Source: Arthrobacter citreus (GTDB lineage: Bacteria; Bacillota; Bacilli; Bacillales; Bacillaceae_G). Taken from it: 64,000 bases of DNA. The stretch covers positions 1,922,001 to 1,986,000 of the forward strand of contig CP053688.1 in assembly GCA_013200995.1 (NCBI GenBank). The letters are read 5' to 3'. The position numbers and the translations under genes are program-made. Each line of letters begins with the position of its first letter. Position 1 is the first letter of the stretch. Below the pieces are notes generated by a model. That model was not told the DNA's origin. It was given only the letters and a program-made list of their open reading frames with translations, and made no database searches. Positions 30,001-43,249 of the stretch are shown in pieces.

Positions 30001-30236
30001 CGAATGATTCGACTAACGAAATCTACTGTTAGTGGCTCGATGTATACTTTATCTGCTGTTTGTACATCTGTCATAATTGTTGCAGGGTTTGAGTTTACAA
30101 GAATTACTTTGTATCCTTCTTCTTTCAATGCCTGACAAGCCTGAGTTCCAGCATAGTCAAATTCTGCTGCTTGACCGATTATGATTGGTCCTGATCCGAT
30201 TACTAAGATTGATTTTATGTCTACGCGTTTTGGCAT
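27024..30236 (-). CDS. carB: Carbamoyl-phosphate synthase large subunit (pyrimidine-specific)
   Basis: 1070 residues with the duplicated architecture of the family. Each half starts with a Rossmann-like GSGPIxIGQ motif (near residues 14 and 560) followed by an ATP-grasp domain with [20 protein letters not shown] (first half) or [14 protein letters not shown] (second half). A C-terminal MGS-like regulatory domain starts near 935. It makes carbamoyl phosphate with ammonia from CarA. In the B. subtilis operon the same gene is called pyrAB. The start overlaps carA by 16 bases. The frame is intact. Confidence 0.96.
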
Positions 30237-31317
30237 TGTAAGTTCCCCTCTCTCTTCTGTGCTTCCATCATGCTAATAAATTCGTCAAATAAGTAGTTTG
30301 CATCTTCTGGTCCTGGTGATGCTTCTGGGTGATATTGTACTGTGAAAGCTGGATATTTCTTGTGTTTAAGTCCTTCTACTGTTCCATCATTTAATGCAAC
30401 ATGTGTTACTTCTAAGTCAGTTCCTTCAATTGACTCTGTTTCTACAGCATAACCGTGATTTTGTGAAGTGATTGCTACTTTACCTGTTTCTAAATGCTTA
30501 ACTGGATGGTTCGCACCACGGTGTCCGAATTTAAGTTTTGAAGTATTTCCTCCATTTGCTAGTGCGAATAATTGGTGACCTAAGCAAATTCCAAATAATG
30601 GTACTTTACCAACTACTTCTTTAATCATTTCGATTGCTACTTGAACATCTTTTGGATCTCCAGGTCCATTACTTAACATAATTCCATCTGGAGCTAGTAA
30701 GAATATTTCTTTTGCCGATACGTTATAAGGTACAACTGTAACGTCACATTTACGATTTGTTAATTCTCTTAAGATACCGTGTTTCATACCGAAATCTACT
30801 AAAACCACTCGGTGTCCTCTACCTGGACTTCTATATGGTTTGTGTGTAGAAACTCGCTCTACATGATTTGTGAATAACGGTGTGTTTGCTAATTCTGCAA
30901 CTACTTCATCAACATTTGCTTCCATGCTGCAGAACTTACCTTTCATTGTTCCAACTTCACGTAACTTTTTCGTTAACATGCGTGTATCGATTCCTGCTAG
31001 ACCCGGGATTCCTTTGTCTTTACAGTATTGATCTAAACTCATTTTGTTTCGGAAATTTGATGGGTGCTCAGCATATTCCTTTACAATTAAGCCGTGAACT
31101 GCTGGTACGATACTTTCAAAATCCTCTAAATTAATTCCGTAGTTACCTACTAATGGGTAAGTGAATGTTACGATTTGTCCACAGTAAGATGGGTCAGTTA
31201 ATACTTCTTGATATCCTGTCATACCTGTTGTAAATACTATTTCTCCTGTTGTTTCAACTTCGCTACCAAATCCTTCTCCTACAAAAACTGTACCGTCTTC
31301 TAATATTAATTGACGCA

Positions 31318-31321
<4 letters not shown>
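30221..31321 (-). CDS. carA: Carbamoyl-phosphate synthase small (glutaminase) subunit
   Basis: 366 residues. The N-terminal CPSase domain is followed by a class I glutamine amidotransferase domain with the nucleophile Cys246 in FGICLGHQL and the His-Glu pair in [12 protein letters not shown]. It releases ammonia from glutamine for CarB. Named pyrAA in B. subtilis. The ATG overlaps the pyrC stop by four bases (ATGA). Two adjacent Met codons leave the exact start open by one residue. Confidence 0.96.
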
Positions 31322-33580
<2,259 letters not shown>

Positions 33581-34888
33581 TTATGAAGCTAAGCTATTAT
33601 CGTTTTGATCTTTTTCAATTTTACGATCTCCACCAATGTTCTCAGGTAGTACTAAATTTAAGACTACTCCGATTAGAGCTGATAATGCCATTCCTTCTAG
33701 TGCGAATGTCTTACCAATGTGTATTGCAGCTCCACCAATACCTAGTACTAAGATTACTGAAGCGATGATTAAGTTACGCTGTTTAGAGAAATCTGTTTTG
33801 TTTTCTACAAGTACTCGCAATCCGCTTGAAGCGATGATTCCGAATAGTAGGATTGAGATACCACCCATTACTGGTGTTGGGATTGAGCTAATCAGTGCTG
33901 ATATTTTTCCGATGAATCCGAATACCATGGCGAAGATTGCAGCACCGATGAACAGGTATACGCTGTATGCTCTTGTAATTGCTAGCACTCCTATGTTTTC
34001 ACCGTAAGTTGTTGTCGTAGGTCCACCGATTAGACCTGCAATCATTGTTGAAACTGCATCTCCGAATAATGACTTATCTAATCCAGGATCTTTAATTAAG
34101 TCTTTATTTACAACACTTCCAAGTACTACTTGGTGACCTATATGTTCTGAGATTGTCACGATTGCTACTGGTACAAAGATGATTAGTAGCTGGAATGTGA
34201 CATGCGGCGTGTAGTTTACAAATGGTACTGAGAAATCTGGTACTGCTAACCAATGTGCTTTTGCAATTCCTGTGAAATCTACTACTCCAAAGAAGATTGA
34301 ACTTATATATCCACCGATAATTCCTACTAAGATTGGTATGACTGATAAGAAACCTTTTGTGAATAATGCTGTGATGATTGTGATCGCTAGTGTAATTAAT
34401 GCGATTGTGATTGATGTTGAGCTGTATTTATGGTCTGCTCCGTTCATTGCCATTCCAACCGCTACCGATGATAAGCTTAAACCGATTACGATGATTACCG
34501 GTCCAACAACGATTGGTGGTAATACTCTGAACAACCATTTCACGCCTACTTTGTTTATGATTAGTGCGATGACTGCGTAAATAATACCTGTGATGAAAAC
34601 TCCTACGAACGCTGCACCAGGTTCTAAATTTGTTTTCGCATAGATCATTGGAGCTATGAAAGCGAATGATGACCCTAGGTATGATGGCACTTTTCCTCTA
34701 GTAATTAGGACGAATACGATCGTTCCAATTCCACTTGATATTAGTGCGATTGAAGGATTAATTCCGATTAAGATTGGAGCTAATACTGTAGATCCAAACA
34801 TTGCGAATAAATGTTGTAAACTCAGGAAAAACCATTGACCTAAATTCGGTTTTTCATTTATCTCAAGTACAGGTTTTTGTTTTATCAT
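33581..34888 (-). CDS. pyrP: Uracil permease (NCS2 family)
   Basis: 435 residues from the ATG at 34888 (GGAGGAATCAAC upstream); the longer frame runs into the attenuator. The protein is hydrophobic with about 12-14 membrane segments and the NCS2 substrate motifs GGPTTTTYGENIGVLAITR (near 290) and GIGTIVFV. It imports uracil by proton symport. Located between the second PyrR attenuator and pyrB, as in B. subtilis. Confidence 0.95.
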   Translation of the reverse strand: MIKQKPVLEINEKPNLGQWFFLSLQHLFAMFGSTVLAPILIGINPSIALISSGIGTIVFVLITRGKVPSYLGSSFAFIAPMIYAKTNLEPGAAFVGVFITGIIYAVIALIINKVGVKWLFRVLPPIVVGPVIIVIGLSLSSVAVGMAMNGADHKYSSTSITIALITLAITIITALFTKGFLSVIPILVGIIGGYISSIFFGVVDFTGIAKAHWLAVPDFSVPFVNYTPHVTFQLLIIFVPVAIVTISEHIGHQVVLGSVVNKDLIKDPGLDKSLFGDAVSTMIAGLIGGPTTTTYGENIGVLAITRAYSVYLFIGAAIFAMVFGFIGKISALISSIPTPVMGGISILLFGIIASSGLRVLVENKTDFSKQRNLIIASVILVLGIGGAAIHIGKTFALEGMALSALIGVVLNLVLPENIGGDRKIEKDQNDNSLAS

Positions 34889-35019
34889 GTTGATTCCTCC
34901 ATTTTTCCCAATAAAAAAACTCTTTGTGATTATACACAAAGAGTCCAATACGTTGCTTAGAAGGCAGCAACTAACTAGACCCTTTGTTAGCCTCTCTGGA
35001 CCAAATTTAAAAGGGACTT
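34889..35019 (-). promoter_or_regulatory. PyrR-dependent attenuator ahead of pyrP
   Basis: The minus strand holds the PyrR-binding loop TCCAGAGAGGCT (34989-35000, hexaloop CAGAGA fits CNGNGA), then a terminator whose arms ACTCTTTGTG and CACAAAGAGT (34919-34944) are followed by seven T. With PyrR and UMP bound, the terminator forms and pyrP onward is not transcribed. Confidence 0.9.
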
Positions 35020-35562
<543 letters not shown>

Positions 35563-35711
35563 TTACCTTACCTCCTACTTTTAATTTGTAGAAGCAAAAA
35601 ACCCTCTTGCCCGATGGACAAGAGGGTAGCGTAAAAGGATACAATTATCCCTTTTCATTTTTTCCGCTTCCTTCTCAACCTCACGGGGTTGTGTTAAAGG
35701 TTCATTCAACT
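35563..35711 (-). promoter_or_regulatory. pyr operon leader with PyrR attenuator
   Basis: The leader RNA contains CAACCCCGTGAGGTTG (35679-35694), a hairpin with loop CCGUGA that fits the PyrR consensus CNGNGA, and downstream a terminator with arms ACCCTCTTG and CAAGAGGGT followed by six T (35594-35628). Confidence 0.9.
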
Positions 35712-35717
35712 GTCCTC

Positions 35718-35746
35718 ATTATGACCTATATCACGATGATTGTCAA
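35718..35746 (-). promoter_or_regulatory. Sigma-A promoter of the pyr operon
   Basis: -35 TTGACA (35746-35741), spacer of 17 bases, -10 CATAAT (35723-35718), all on the minus strand. It sits next to the 3' end of ylyB and would start transcription near 35711, just upstream of the PyrR leader. Confidence 0.88.
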
Positions 35747-35749
35747 CAG

Positions 35750-36658
35750 TTATCTACGTAAATGTTCAATAATATTTTCTAGTACTTTTGGAATAGGTGA
35801 TGAGAACTCTAAATACTCATTTGTTCTAGGATGTTTAAACCCTAAAACAGCTGCATGTAGAGCTTGACCATCAATATCTAACGTTTTACGTGGACCATAT
35901 TTAGGATCACCAGCTAATGGGAATCCAATATACTTCATATGAACACGAATTTGATGCGTACGACCCGTTTCAAGCTGACATTCTACTAAAGTAAACTCCT
36001 CAAAGCGATCTAAAACTCTAAAATGAGTAACTGCTTCTTTACTATTTTCATCAGTAACTGTCATACTTTGACGATCACTCTTATCTCGTCCAATTGGTGC
36101 ATCAATTGTGCCTTCCTCATGTGGAATAACACCATGTACAATTGCAATATATTTACGTACAGTCGTTTTTTCACGTAATTGCTCTGCAAGCTTTTCGTGA
36201 GCTACATCATTTTTGGCAACCATTAATAATCCTGAAGTATCTTTATCAATTCGATGAACAATACCAGGTCTTAATATACCGTTAATACCAGATAAATCTT
36301 TACAATGATACATTAGCGCATTGACTAAAGTACCCGTTTCATGACCTAATGCAGGATGCACAACCATACCACGTGGTTTATTTACAACGATTACATCAGA
36401 ATCTTCGTAATAAATTTCAAGTGGGATATCTTCAGCTATCACTTCTAATGGCTTTGGATCAGGTACTGAAACTGATATTTCATCGCCCTGTTTTACTTTA
36501 TAATTCCGTTTAATTTTATCACCGTTCACTAATACAAAATCTTCTTTTAACCATATTTGAACCTGCGATCTTGACCACTCATCATTTTGGGCCGAAATAA
36601 ATGTATCGATTCTTTCTAAATGTTGATCCTCTTGAACTGTAAAAGCAAAAACTGTCAT
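35750..36658 (-). CDS. ylyB: RluD-family 23S rRNA pseudouridine synthase
   Basis: 302 residues: an N-terminal S4 RNA-binding domain (about 12-75) and the RsuA/RluD catalytic domain with [11 protein letters not shown], whose first aspartate (Asp138) is the catalytic residue. It isomerises uridines of 23S rRNA; the target positions are not deducible here. The start overlaps lspA by four bases (ATGA), and the pyr promoter begins just past its stop, as in B. subtilis. Confidence 0.94.
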   Translation of the reverse strand: MTVFAFTVQEDQHLERIDTFISAQNDEWSRSQVQIWLKEDFVLVNGDKIKRNYKVKQGDEISVSVPDPKPLEVIAEDIPLEIYYEDSDVIVVNKPRGMVVHPALGHETGTLVNALMYHCKDLSGINGILRPGIVHRIDKDTSGLLMVAKNDVAHEKLAEQLREKTTVRKYIAIVHGVIPHEEGTIDAPIGRDKSDRQSMTVTDENSKEAVTHFRVLDRFEEFTLVECQLETGRTHQIRVHMKYIGFPLAGDPKYGPRKTLDIDGQALHAAVLGFKHPRTNEYLEFSSPIPKVLENIIEHLRR

Positions 36659-37113
36659 TTCTTAACTCCTCTTTTATCTTCCAATAAAGTAATAATAAAT
36701 AATAAAATAACTCCTACACAAAGAGCTGAATCTGCGATATTAAATACTGGGAAATCATAATTGAAAATATAAACATGAATAAAATCAACTACTTCTTTTC
36801 TAAAGAAACGATCAATGAAATTACCGATTGCTCCTCCTAATACCAGTCCTAACGACAAACCTAGGAAACGATGTCCCTTTGCGTGCTTTTGAATAAAATA
36901 AATCACCGCTACTACAAAAACTAATGTGATTAAATAAAAGAATCCCATTTTACCTTGGAGCATTCCCCATGCTGCCCCGCGATTGCGATGTGAAGTTATG
37001 TAAAAGAAATTTTTAATAATTTCAATATTTTCTCCATAATACATCTTCTTTAAAACCGCAAGTTTTGTCAGCTGATCAATTAAAATGACAATTAATGCAA
37101 TAATATATGCCAT
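36655..37113 (-). CDS. lspA: Signal peptidase II (lipoprotein signal peptidase)
   Basis: 152 residues with four hydrophobic helices. The catalytic aspartates are in GNFIDRFF (Asp101) and FNIADSAL (Asp128), and the conserved NRGAAWG motif is present near residue 44. It cleaves signal peptides of diacylglyceryl-modified prolipoproteins in the membrane. Preceded by a good promoter and overlapping ylyB. Confidence 0.95.
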   Translation of the reverse strand: MAYIIALIVILIDQLTKLAVLKKMYYGENIEIIKNFFYITSHRNRGAAWGMLQGKMGFFYLITLVFVVAVIYFIQKHAKGHRFLGLSLGLVLGGAIGNFIDRFFRKEVVDFIHVYIFNYDFPVFNIADSALCVGVILLFIITLLEDKRGVKK

Positions 37114-37146
37114 ATTTATCCCCTACCTTATTAGATATCTCATAAA

Positions 37147-37175
37147 ATTTTAGCATAGGGGAAACGTTTATACAA
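37147..37175 (-). promoter_or_regulatory. Probable sigma-A promoter of lspA-ylyB
   Basis: -35 TTGTAT (37175-37170), 17-base spacer, -10 TAAAAT (37152-37147), on the minus strand in the gap between ylyA and lspA. Confidence 0.7.
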
Positions 37176-37184
37176 TGAATAGTA

Positions 37185-37508
37185 TTAGTAATGATTTCTC
37201 ACAAAACTAAAATCCTCCAAGGTTCGACCTGTTGGAAGGATTTTTAACTTATCAATTGGGATAGGTTGCCCAGTTACTTCACAATAACCATACAATCCAT
37301 TATCAATTTTTTGTAAAGCAATCTCAATATCATATAAGTCATTTTGCATATCTTCAACTAGCATAAGATGCTTATTTGTCTCTTCATAAATAGAATGATG
37401 ATACTCGATTACCGAAGAGCTTATTGGTTCAGAAAATAAACGATGCAGCAATTCATTTTTAATTACTTCGAGCTCTTGTTTAATATAGAAAATTTCATTG
37501 CTCCTCAT
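37185..37508 (-). CDS. ylyA: DksA/TraR-like RNA polymerase-binding protein YlyA
   Basis: 107 residues from the ATG at 37508, which follows GGGAG with suitable spacing. A long helical region (about 8-70, coiled-coil like) is followed by YGYCEVTGQPIPIDKLKILP, the DksA C4 zinc-finger region in which only one of the four usual cysteines remains, so it is probably zinc-free. In B. subtilis YlyA has been reported to bind RNA polymerase and affect sigma-G-dependent germination genes. Here, as there, it lies between ileS and lspA. Confidence 0.85.
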   Translation of the reverse strand: MRSNEIFYIKQELEVIKNELLHRLFSEPISSSVIEYHHSIYEETNKHLMLVEDMQNDLYDIEIALQKIDNGLYGYCEVTGQPIPIDKLKILPTGRTLEDFSFVRNHY

Positions 37509-37795
37509 CTTCTTCACTCCCAATTATTAATGTACCGATACTTTTCCCTCAAATTGAAATTGATAATAGGTGAAACTTTTTCCTGTAAAGGAAATCGAAA
37601 AAGATATTTCCATTAATAAATGAAGTGCTAGTAAGATTTTCTTTTAAATTAAATGCTCGATCATAAAGGAGTGTTGTTTTTTACTTTTTTAAAGACTCAT
37701 TTAGAATGAAGGATGAATTTGACAAAGAATATTTTTCTATCAATGAACAAAGATAAAGCTAATTGTGTTGAGATTAATTTTTAGGAGAATTTAAA
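37509..37795. other. Divergent intergenic region
   Basis: About 290 AT-rich bases between ylyA and the GDPD-like gene; promoters of both must lie here but none could be assigned. No gene or structured RNA seen. Confidence 0.45.
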
Positions 37796-38749
37796 TTGAA
37801 AGGTAAACGTAGACTATTCATTTTATTTACTTTCATATTTGTTATTTTCTGCACTAGCGAGAAATACCCATGCCATAAAAAAGCTTATTCATATACGATA
37901 AAACAAAAAACTGAAACTGTTGTACAAAGAAATAAACATACAAATCCATATGATTGGGTAGAAGGTAACAAATTCATCGCACATGGGTTAGGTGGTTTAG
38001 AAGGAAATAAAAGAGTTACAAATAGTAAAGAAGCTTTAGAAAACAGTTACAAAAATGGTTATCGAATTGTAGAAGTAGATTTTGTTATTACAACAGACGG
38101 TCAATTAGTAGCAAGGCACGATTGGAAAGAATATATGTTTGCATTTTTAGGTCAACATGTCTCAGCTGATAAACTTGGTAAACCATTGAATTTGAATGAA
38201 TTTAGATCCCTAATGATTCATAAAAAATATCATCCACTTACGCTTGAAGAAATAGTAAGATTAATGAAAATCTACCCCGATCTTTATCTTGTAACTGATA
38301 CAAAAAGTAATTCGAAAGATGAAGTCATAAAGGTTTTTTCTAATATCGTAAGTACAGTTAGTCAAATCGAACCTTCTGTTTTAGAACGAATCATTCCTCA
38401 ATTATATACAATTGAAATGTATGACTTTATAAATAATATTTATCCATTTAAAAGTTATATTTTGACACTTTATCAAGGTAACATTACAAATGATGAAGCA
38501 ATTGAATTCGTTAAAGACAAAGGAATTAAGGTTGTCACAATGCCAGTGACTTTGGTAAATACAGAATTTATTACTCGTTTAAGACAAATTAATGTTAGAG
38601 TTTATGTAAATACAATAAATGATAAATCTATTTATCATCACTATCAAATAATGGGAGTTCATGGGGTCTATTCTGATTATCTAATTCCGAATGAATACAG
38701 GACTGATTTTCTTTTTCCTCACGAATTCAAAACTAAAATAAATCCATAA
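37796..38749 (+). CDS. Exported GDPD/PI-PLC-like phosphodiesterase
   Basis: 317 residues. The TTG start is supported by AGGAG eight bases upstream. Residues 1-22 form a basic, hydrophobic signal or anchor. The phosphodiesterase barrel begins at IAHGLGG (His63), with VEVDF (Glu93, Asp95) and ARHDW (His108), matching the metal and catalytic positions of glycerophosphodiester phosphodiesterases. The Arg usually following the first His is replaced (HGLGG instead of HRG), as in a Gram-positive subgroup I recall. It probably acts outside the cell on a phosphodiester; the substrate is unknown. It is inserted against the direction of the core genes between ileS and ylyA. Confidence 0.82.
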   Translation: MKGKRRLFILFTFIFVIFCTSEKYPCHKKAYSYTIKQKTETVVQRNKHTNPYDWVEGNKFIAHGLGGLEGNKRVTNSKEALENSYKNGYRIVEVDFVITTDGQLVARHDWKEYMFAFLGQHVSADKLGKPLNLNEFRSLMIHKKYHPLTLEEIVRLMKIYPDLYLVTDTKSNSKDEVIKVFSNIVSTVSQIEPSVLERIIPQLYTIEMYDFINNIYPFKSYILTLYQGNITNDEAIEFVKDKGIKVVTMPVTLVNTEFITRLRQINVRVYVNTINDKSIYHHYQIMGVHGVYSDYLIPNEYRTDFLFPHEFKTKINP

Positions 38750-38779
38750 GGTTAATAGATAGTCGAGAAAATAGGATAG

Positions 38780-38812
38780 GAAACCATCCAACAGATGGTT
38801 TCTATTTTATTT
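38780..38812 (+). terminator. Terminator of the GDPD-like gene
   Basis: Arms GAAACCATC and GATGGTTTC around a five-base loop, followed by a T-rich stretch. Confidence 0.8.
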
Positions 38813-38848
38813 TATTAAATACACTTTAACAAATCCCTACTACAAAAA

Positions 38849-38893
38849 GAAAACCCACACAGGAATTAAATCCTAGTGTGGGTTTTCTTTTCT
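38849..38893 (-). terminator. Terminator of the CAP-domain gene
   Basis: Arms AAGAAAACCCACAC and GTGTGGGTTTTCTT, with an inner AGG/CCT pair, followed on the minus strand by T-rich sequence; likely bidirectional. Confidence 0.8.
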
Positions 38894-38916
38894 AACTATC
38901 TCTTCCTACCAACAAA

Positions 38917-39285
38917 TCAGTCTGTAAATTGCTGTGTCCAATAAGTTCCTACTTTACCTACACCAATTTGTTTAAAGTTAGCGCTCATAATATTCGCTCT
39001 ATGTCCTGGTGAGTTCATCCAATCAGTCATAACTTCTTTAGCTGTCGTTTGCCCTTGTGCAATGTTTTCCCCTTTATAGCCACCTTTAAAGTCTAAAGTG
39101 GAATGATACATACTGTGTGCATTACTCATCGTTTGAGACCAGTTTTGTGCTGTCCCGTTTAAATAGCTCGATACTGTTAGTGGCTTTAATCCGCCTTGAC
39201 CACGCTCGATATTTACTAAATCTAAAATTTGTTGTTCGATCGAAGCATTTGTACTTACACCCACATTTACAAATTTGTAAAACAT
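38917..39285 (-). CDS. CAP-domain (SCP/YkwD-like) protein lacking an export signal, probably 5'-truncated
   Basis: 122 residues. A complete CAP domain runs from EQQILDLVNIERGQGG to the terminal WTQQFTD, with the expected cavity residues His57/His61, Glu73 in KGENIA, Glu84 and His95 in SPGHRANIM. Relatives such as YkwD are exported and carry an N-terminal signal peptide; this one has only about 15 residues before the domain and none is hydrophobic enough. No ribosome site precedes the ATG, and the ileS terminator lies about 30 bases upstream. I read it as a gene whose 5' end was lost; a functional cytoplasmic form is less likely. Confidence 0.7.
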   Translation of the reverse strand: MFYKFVNVGVSTNASIEQQILDLVNIERGQGGLKPLTVSSYLNGTAQNWSQTMSNAHSMYHSTLDFKGGYKGENIAQGQTTAKEVMTDWMNSPGHRANIMSANFKQIGVGKVGTYWTQQFTD

Positions 39286-39316
39286 TATTTATGGTTGAGG
39301 TAATCGACAAATAGAT

Positions 39317-39344
39317 AAAAAGAGCCGAAAAAATTCGACTCTTT
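39317..39344 (-). terminator. ileS terminator
   Basis: On the minus strand AAAGAGTCGAA and TTCGGCTCTTT pair around TTTT and are followed by T residues. Confidence 0.82.
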
Positions 39345-39372
39345 CATTAAGTGCCTCAGGCAACTCTTCTTT

Positions 39373-42129
39373 TTACATATCTTTTACAACACTTGCACAA
39401 CGTAAGCATAATGTAGGATGAGCTTCATCTTTTCCTACTTCTTCAGTTACAACCCAACAACGTTCACATGTTTCACCACTAGCAGGTGTTACTACAATAC
39501 TTAATGTATCGAATTTTTGTGCTGATTCAGGTGCTTGTTCGTTTTGATCTGCAACTTCTACATGAGAAACGATTAATAATTGTTTGAAGTCTTCATGAAT
39601 TGAATTTAATAGCTCAGCTACTTCTGCATTTGGATAAATTGTTACTGCAGCAGTTAACGATTTACCGATTACTTTTTCGTTACGAGCTACTTCTAGGGCT
39701 TTTAATACATCATCACGTAAATCCATGAATTTTTCCCACTTAGCTTCTAAGCTTTGAGTGTCTCCAAAATCTTTAACATTTGGCATTTCAGTTAAGAAAA
39801 TACTATCAACTGTTGTACCTGTCATATGAGACCAAACTTCTTCTGCTGTATGAGGTAAAATTGGTGCAACTAAACGAGTCAGTGCTTGTAATGACTCATG
39901 TAACACTGTTTGAATTGCTAAACGATCTTTATTTGATTTTGGCTCAATATATAAAACATCTTTAGATAGATCAAAATAGAATGAGCTTAATTCTGTCGTA
40001 CAGAAGTTTTGAATTGTATGATAAACGTTTGCGAATTCGTATTTCTCATATGATTCACGAACAGTTTTAACTACATTGTTTAATTTAACTAACATATATT
40101 GATCTAATTCACGTAGTTCTTCATATTTTAAAGCATCTTGATCTGCGTTAAATCCATCTAAATTTCCTAATAAGAAACGGAAAGTATTTCGGATTTTGCG
40201 GTATACTTCAGCTACTTGCTTCATTAATGCATCTGAAATTCGTACATCTGATTGATAATCTACAGAAGCTACCCATAGACGTAAAATATCTGAACCATAT
40301 TGATTCATAATTTTTGATGGTAAAACGATGTTACCGATTGATTTACTCATTTTACGACCTTCACCGTCTAAAACGAAACCATGGCTTACTACAGCTTTAT
40401 AAGGTGCTTGACCTGTTACAGCAACACTAGTACTTAAAGATGAGTTAAACCAACCACGGTATTGGTCAGATCCTTCTAAGTAAATATCTGCTGGGAAAGA
40501 TAATTCTTCACGAGTATTTAGTACAGCTTGATGTGACGAACCACTATCGAACCATACATCCATGATATCTTTTTCTTTAGTAAATTTACCATTTGGTGAA
40601 CTAGGATGTGTAAAGCCTTCTGGTAATAATTCTTTCGCTTCTTTTTCAAACCAAATATTTGAACCATGCTCTTTAAATAAGTTCGAAACGTGTTCAATTG
40701 TTTCTTCAGTAATAATTGCTTCTCCGTCTTCAGCATAAAATACTGGAATTGGTACTCCCCATACACGTTGACGTGAAATACACCAATCTCCACGATCACG
40801 AACCATGTTGAATAGACGAGTTTCTCCCCAATTTGGGAACCATTTAGTATCTTGAACAGCTTGCATTAATTGATCACGAATTGCTTCAATTGATGCGAAC
40901 CATTGTGCTGTTGCACGAAAGATTATTGGTTTTTTCGTTCTCCAGTCATGTGGATATGAATGTGTAATGAATTGTAATTTTAATAAAGCACCTTTTTCTT
41001 CTAATGCATTTGTAATTTCTTTATTTGCTGCATCATAGAATAAACCTTCAAAACCAGGAGCTTCTTTAGTAAGTACGCCTTTTTCATCTACTGGACAAAG
41101 TACATCTAAACCATATTGTTGTCCAACACGGAAGTCATCTTCACCATGACCAGGAGCTGTATGAACACAACCCGTTCCAGCGTCAGTTGTTACATGATCC
41201 CCTAAAATTACGACTGAATTACGATCATATAAAGGATGTTTACATACGATGCCTTCAAGCTCAGAACCTTTGAATGACTTTTCAACTACTGCATCTTCCC
41301 ATCCTAATTCTGTTTCTACAGATTCTCTTAGTTCACTAGCAACGACAAATTTATCTCCGTTTACAGCAACTACATCATAGCTTAATTCAGGATGTAAACA
41401 TACAGCTAAGTTAGCTGGAATTGTCCAAGGTGTTGTTGTCCAAATAATGAACTTCTCTCCACCATTTAAAACATCTTTTCCATTTTCAACAGCAAATGCA
41501 ACATAGATTGATGCAGAGCGCTTATCTTGGTATTCGATTTCTGCTTCTGCTAATGCTGATTCACTAGAAGGAGACCAATATACCGGTTTTAGACCTTTGT
41601 AGATTAACCCCTTAGTAGCCATTTTACCGAATACTTTAATTTGTTCAGCTTCATATTCTTTTTCAAGAGTAATATATGGGCGGTCCCAATCTCCTAAAAT
41701 CCCTAAACGTTTGAATTGCTCTTTTTGGCGTTCTACTTGCTCGTAAGCATATTCCTCACAAAGTTTACGGAATTCTGCTACTGACATTTCTTTACGATTT
41801 ACTTTTTTATTTGCTAAAGCTTGTTCAATTGGTAAACCATGAGTATCCCAACCTGGAACATAAGGAGAACGATATCCATTCATATTATAAAAACGAACAA
41901 TGAAATCCTTTAGAACTTTATTAAGTGCATGTCCCATATGAAGGTCACCATTTGCATAAGGCGGTCCATCATGTAAAATAAATGATGGTTTTCCTTCGTT
42001 ATGCTTTTGTACTGTTGCATAAAGATCTTTCTTGTTCCATTCGTCTTGAATTTGAGGCTCACGTTGAGGTAAATTTCCTCTCATTGGAAATTCAGTTTTT
42101 GGCATAAGTAACGTATCTTTGTATTCCAT
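39373..42129 (-). CDS. ileS: Isoleucyl-tRNA synthetase
   Basis: 918 residues from the ATG at 42129, which follows GGAGG and gives [19 protein letters not shown] as in Bacillus IleS. Class I motifs are [13 protein letters not shown] (HIGH type) near residue 57 and [10 protein letters not shown] (KMSKS). An editing domain lies between, and a C-terminal zinc site is formed by CERCW and CLRC. It charges tRNA-Ile and edits valine. Expression is controlled by the T-box upstream. Normal length and complete. Confidence 0.97.
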   Translation of the reverse strand: MEYKDTLLMPKTEFPMRGNLPQREPQIQDEWNKKDLYATVQKHNEGKPSFILHDGPPYANGDLHMGHALNKVLKDFIVRFYNMNGYRSPYVPGWDTHGLPIEQALANKKVNRKEMSVAEFRKLCEEYAYEQVERQKEQFKRLGILGDWDRPYITLEKEYEAEQIKVFGKMATKGLIYKGLKPVYWSPSSESALAEAEIEYQDKRSASIYVAFAVENGKDVLNGGEKFIIWTTTPWTIPANLAVCLHPELSYDVVAVNGDKFVVASELRESVETELGWEDAVVEKSFKGSELEGIVCKHPLYDRNSVVILGDHVTTDAGTGCVHTAPGHGEDDFRVGQQYGLDVLCPVDEKGVLTKEAPGFEGLFYDAANKEITNALEEKGALLKLQFITHSYPHDWRTKKPIIFRATAQWFASIEAIRDQLMQAVQDTKWFPNWGETRLFNMVRDRGDWCISRQRVWGVPIPVFYAEDGEAIITEETIEHVSNLFKEHGSNIWFEKEAKELLPEGFTHPSSPNGKFTKEKDIMDVWFDSGSSHQAVLNTREELSFPADIYLEGSDQYRGWFNSSLSTSVAVTGQAPYKAVVSHGFVLDGEGRKMSKSIGNIVLPSKIMNQYGSDILRLWVASVDYQSDVRISDALMKQVAEVYRKIRNTFRFLLGNLDGFNADQDALKYEELRELDQYMLVKLNNVVKTVRESYEKYEFANVYHTIQNFCTTELSSFYFDLSKDVLYIEPKSNKDRLAIQTVLHESLQALTRLVAPILPHTAEEVWSHMTGTTVDSIFLTEMPNVKDFGDTQSLEAKWEKFMDLRDDVLKALEVARNEKVIGKSLTAAVTIYPNAEVAELLNSIHEDFKQLLIVSHVEVADQNEQAPESAQKFDTLSIVVTPASGETCERCWVVTEEVGKDEAHPTLCLRCASVVKDM

Positions 42130-42369
42130 TTGCTTTCCTCCATTTTTAACTATTTCAAAGTTGTATCTAAAAGCTAGTTTATTAATATATTTCCTAATAG
42201 GTTTTACTAGCTTGTTTAGCATTTTAAATTTCCACATTAACGCATTGTATCCATCTTACCCGCCTTTTATTAGTGGAATCATCTATTTATTAGCGCTTCA
42301 AATGCATTAATTTAATGCTTTTGTTTCAATTTGATGGATTTTAAATATGTAAAATAAATCGTTGATGAA

Positions 42370-42628
42370 TACAAAAAAAACCTTTCGCATCCCAAAAAAG
42401 GGACGAGAAAGGTTTCCCGTGGTACCACCCTAATTGACAACAAAAAATTATTCTTTATTGTCCTCTTAGCATCCGTAACGTGAATGACACGTCTTTTCTT
42501 ACTTAAGTTCAGAAAAGCACTCTAGGGTGATTTTCCTCCTAAATTCTAGATCAAGCTTACACTGTCCTTGACTCGCTAACTAGTTTTATAGAAGTACTCT
42601 TCCCTATCACCGATTTACTATTAATATC
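42370..42628 (-). ncRNA. T-box leader riboswitch of ileS
   Basis: On the minus strand the T-box core AGGGTGGTACCACG (42432-42419) is followed by a terminator with arms around CCTTTC...GAAAGG and eight T (42412-42372). About 98 bases from the predicted transcript start an ATC isoleucine codon (42531-42529) lies in GGAAAATCACC, a suitable specifier position in stem I. Uncharged tRNA-Ile would favour antitermination and ileS expression. Confidence 0.92.
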
Positions 42629-42634
42629 TAATAA

Positions 42635-42663
42635 ATTATATGTAAAACTTTAGAAATCGTCAA
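42635..42663 (-). promoter_or_regulatory. Sigma-A promoter of the ileS T-box transcript
   Basis: -35 TTGACG (42663-42658), 17-base spacer, -10 TATAAT (42640-42635) on the minus strand, immediately downstream of divIVA. Confidence 0.88.
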
Positions 42664-42674
42664 GGCTTATGCGA

Positions 42675-43163
42675 TTAGTTTGCAATTTCCTCTGTTTCTT
42701 TTTCATCTAAAATATGATCCCAATCTTCATGACCTAACATTTCTAATTGAGTTTCAATTGCCATTCTTAAACGTGTTCGGAAAACTTTTGATTGTTTTTT
42801 AAGTTCTTCAAACTCCATTGTGACTTTTCTAGATTTAATTAAAGCTTCATTGATAATACGATCAGCATTCTTTTCTGCTTCTTTAATAATCAATTTAGCT
42901 TCTTTCTGAGCACTACCTTTAACATCTTCAGCAGCTTCTTGGGCAATCAAAATCGACTTATTTAAAGTTTCTTCTATCGTAGAAAAATGCTTTAATCTTT
43001 CTTTCATATCAAGAATTTGTTCCTCTAACTGTTTCTTCTCACGAATAACTAATTCATAATCTTTAATAACTTGATCTAAAAACTCATTCACTTCGTCTTC
43101 GTCATAACCACGAAAACTTTTGCCAAATTCTTTATTATGAATATCAAGTGGTGTTAAAGGCAA
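42675..43163 (-). CDS. divIVA: Cell-division/polarity protein DivIVA
   Basis: 162 residues. The N-terminal lipid-binding domain MPLTPLDIHNKEFGKSFRGY contains the conserved membrane-inserting Phe and Arg residues near 18-20; the rest is a long coiled coil (about 25-140). It marks negatively curved membrane at poles and septa, recruiting the Min system and, in sporulation, chromosome-anchoring factors. GGAGG precedes the ATG. A perfect Spo0A-box-like TGTCGAA lies about 50 bases upstream (43217-43211). Confidence 0.95.
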   Translation of the reverse strand: MPLTPLDIHNKEFGKSFRGYDEDEVNEFLDQVIKDYELVIREKKQLEEQILDMKERLKHFSTIEETLNKSILIAQEAAEDVKGSAQKEAKLIIKEAEKNADRIINEALIKSRKVTMEFEELKKQSKVFRTRLRMAIETQLEMLGHEDWDHILDEKETEEIAN

Positions 43164-43249
43164 TTAAGCCACCTCCATGTATGTTCTTTATTAATAGGTT
43201 ATAATAAATTTTCGACAGTTTCTACGTTTTTCCTTCTACAATTTCTGAG

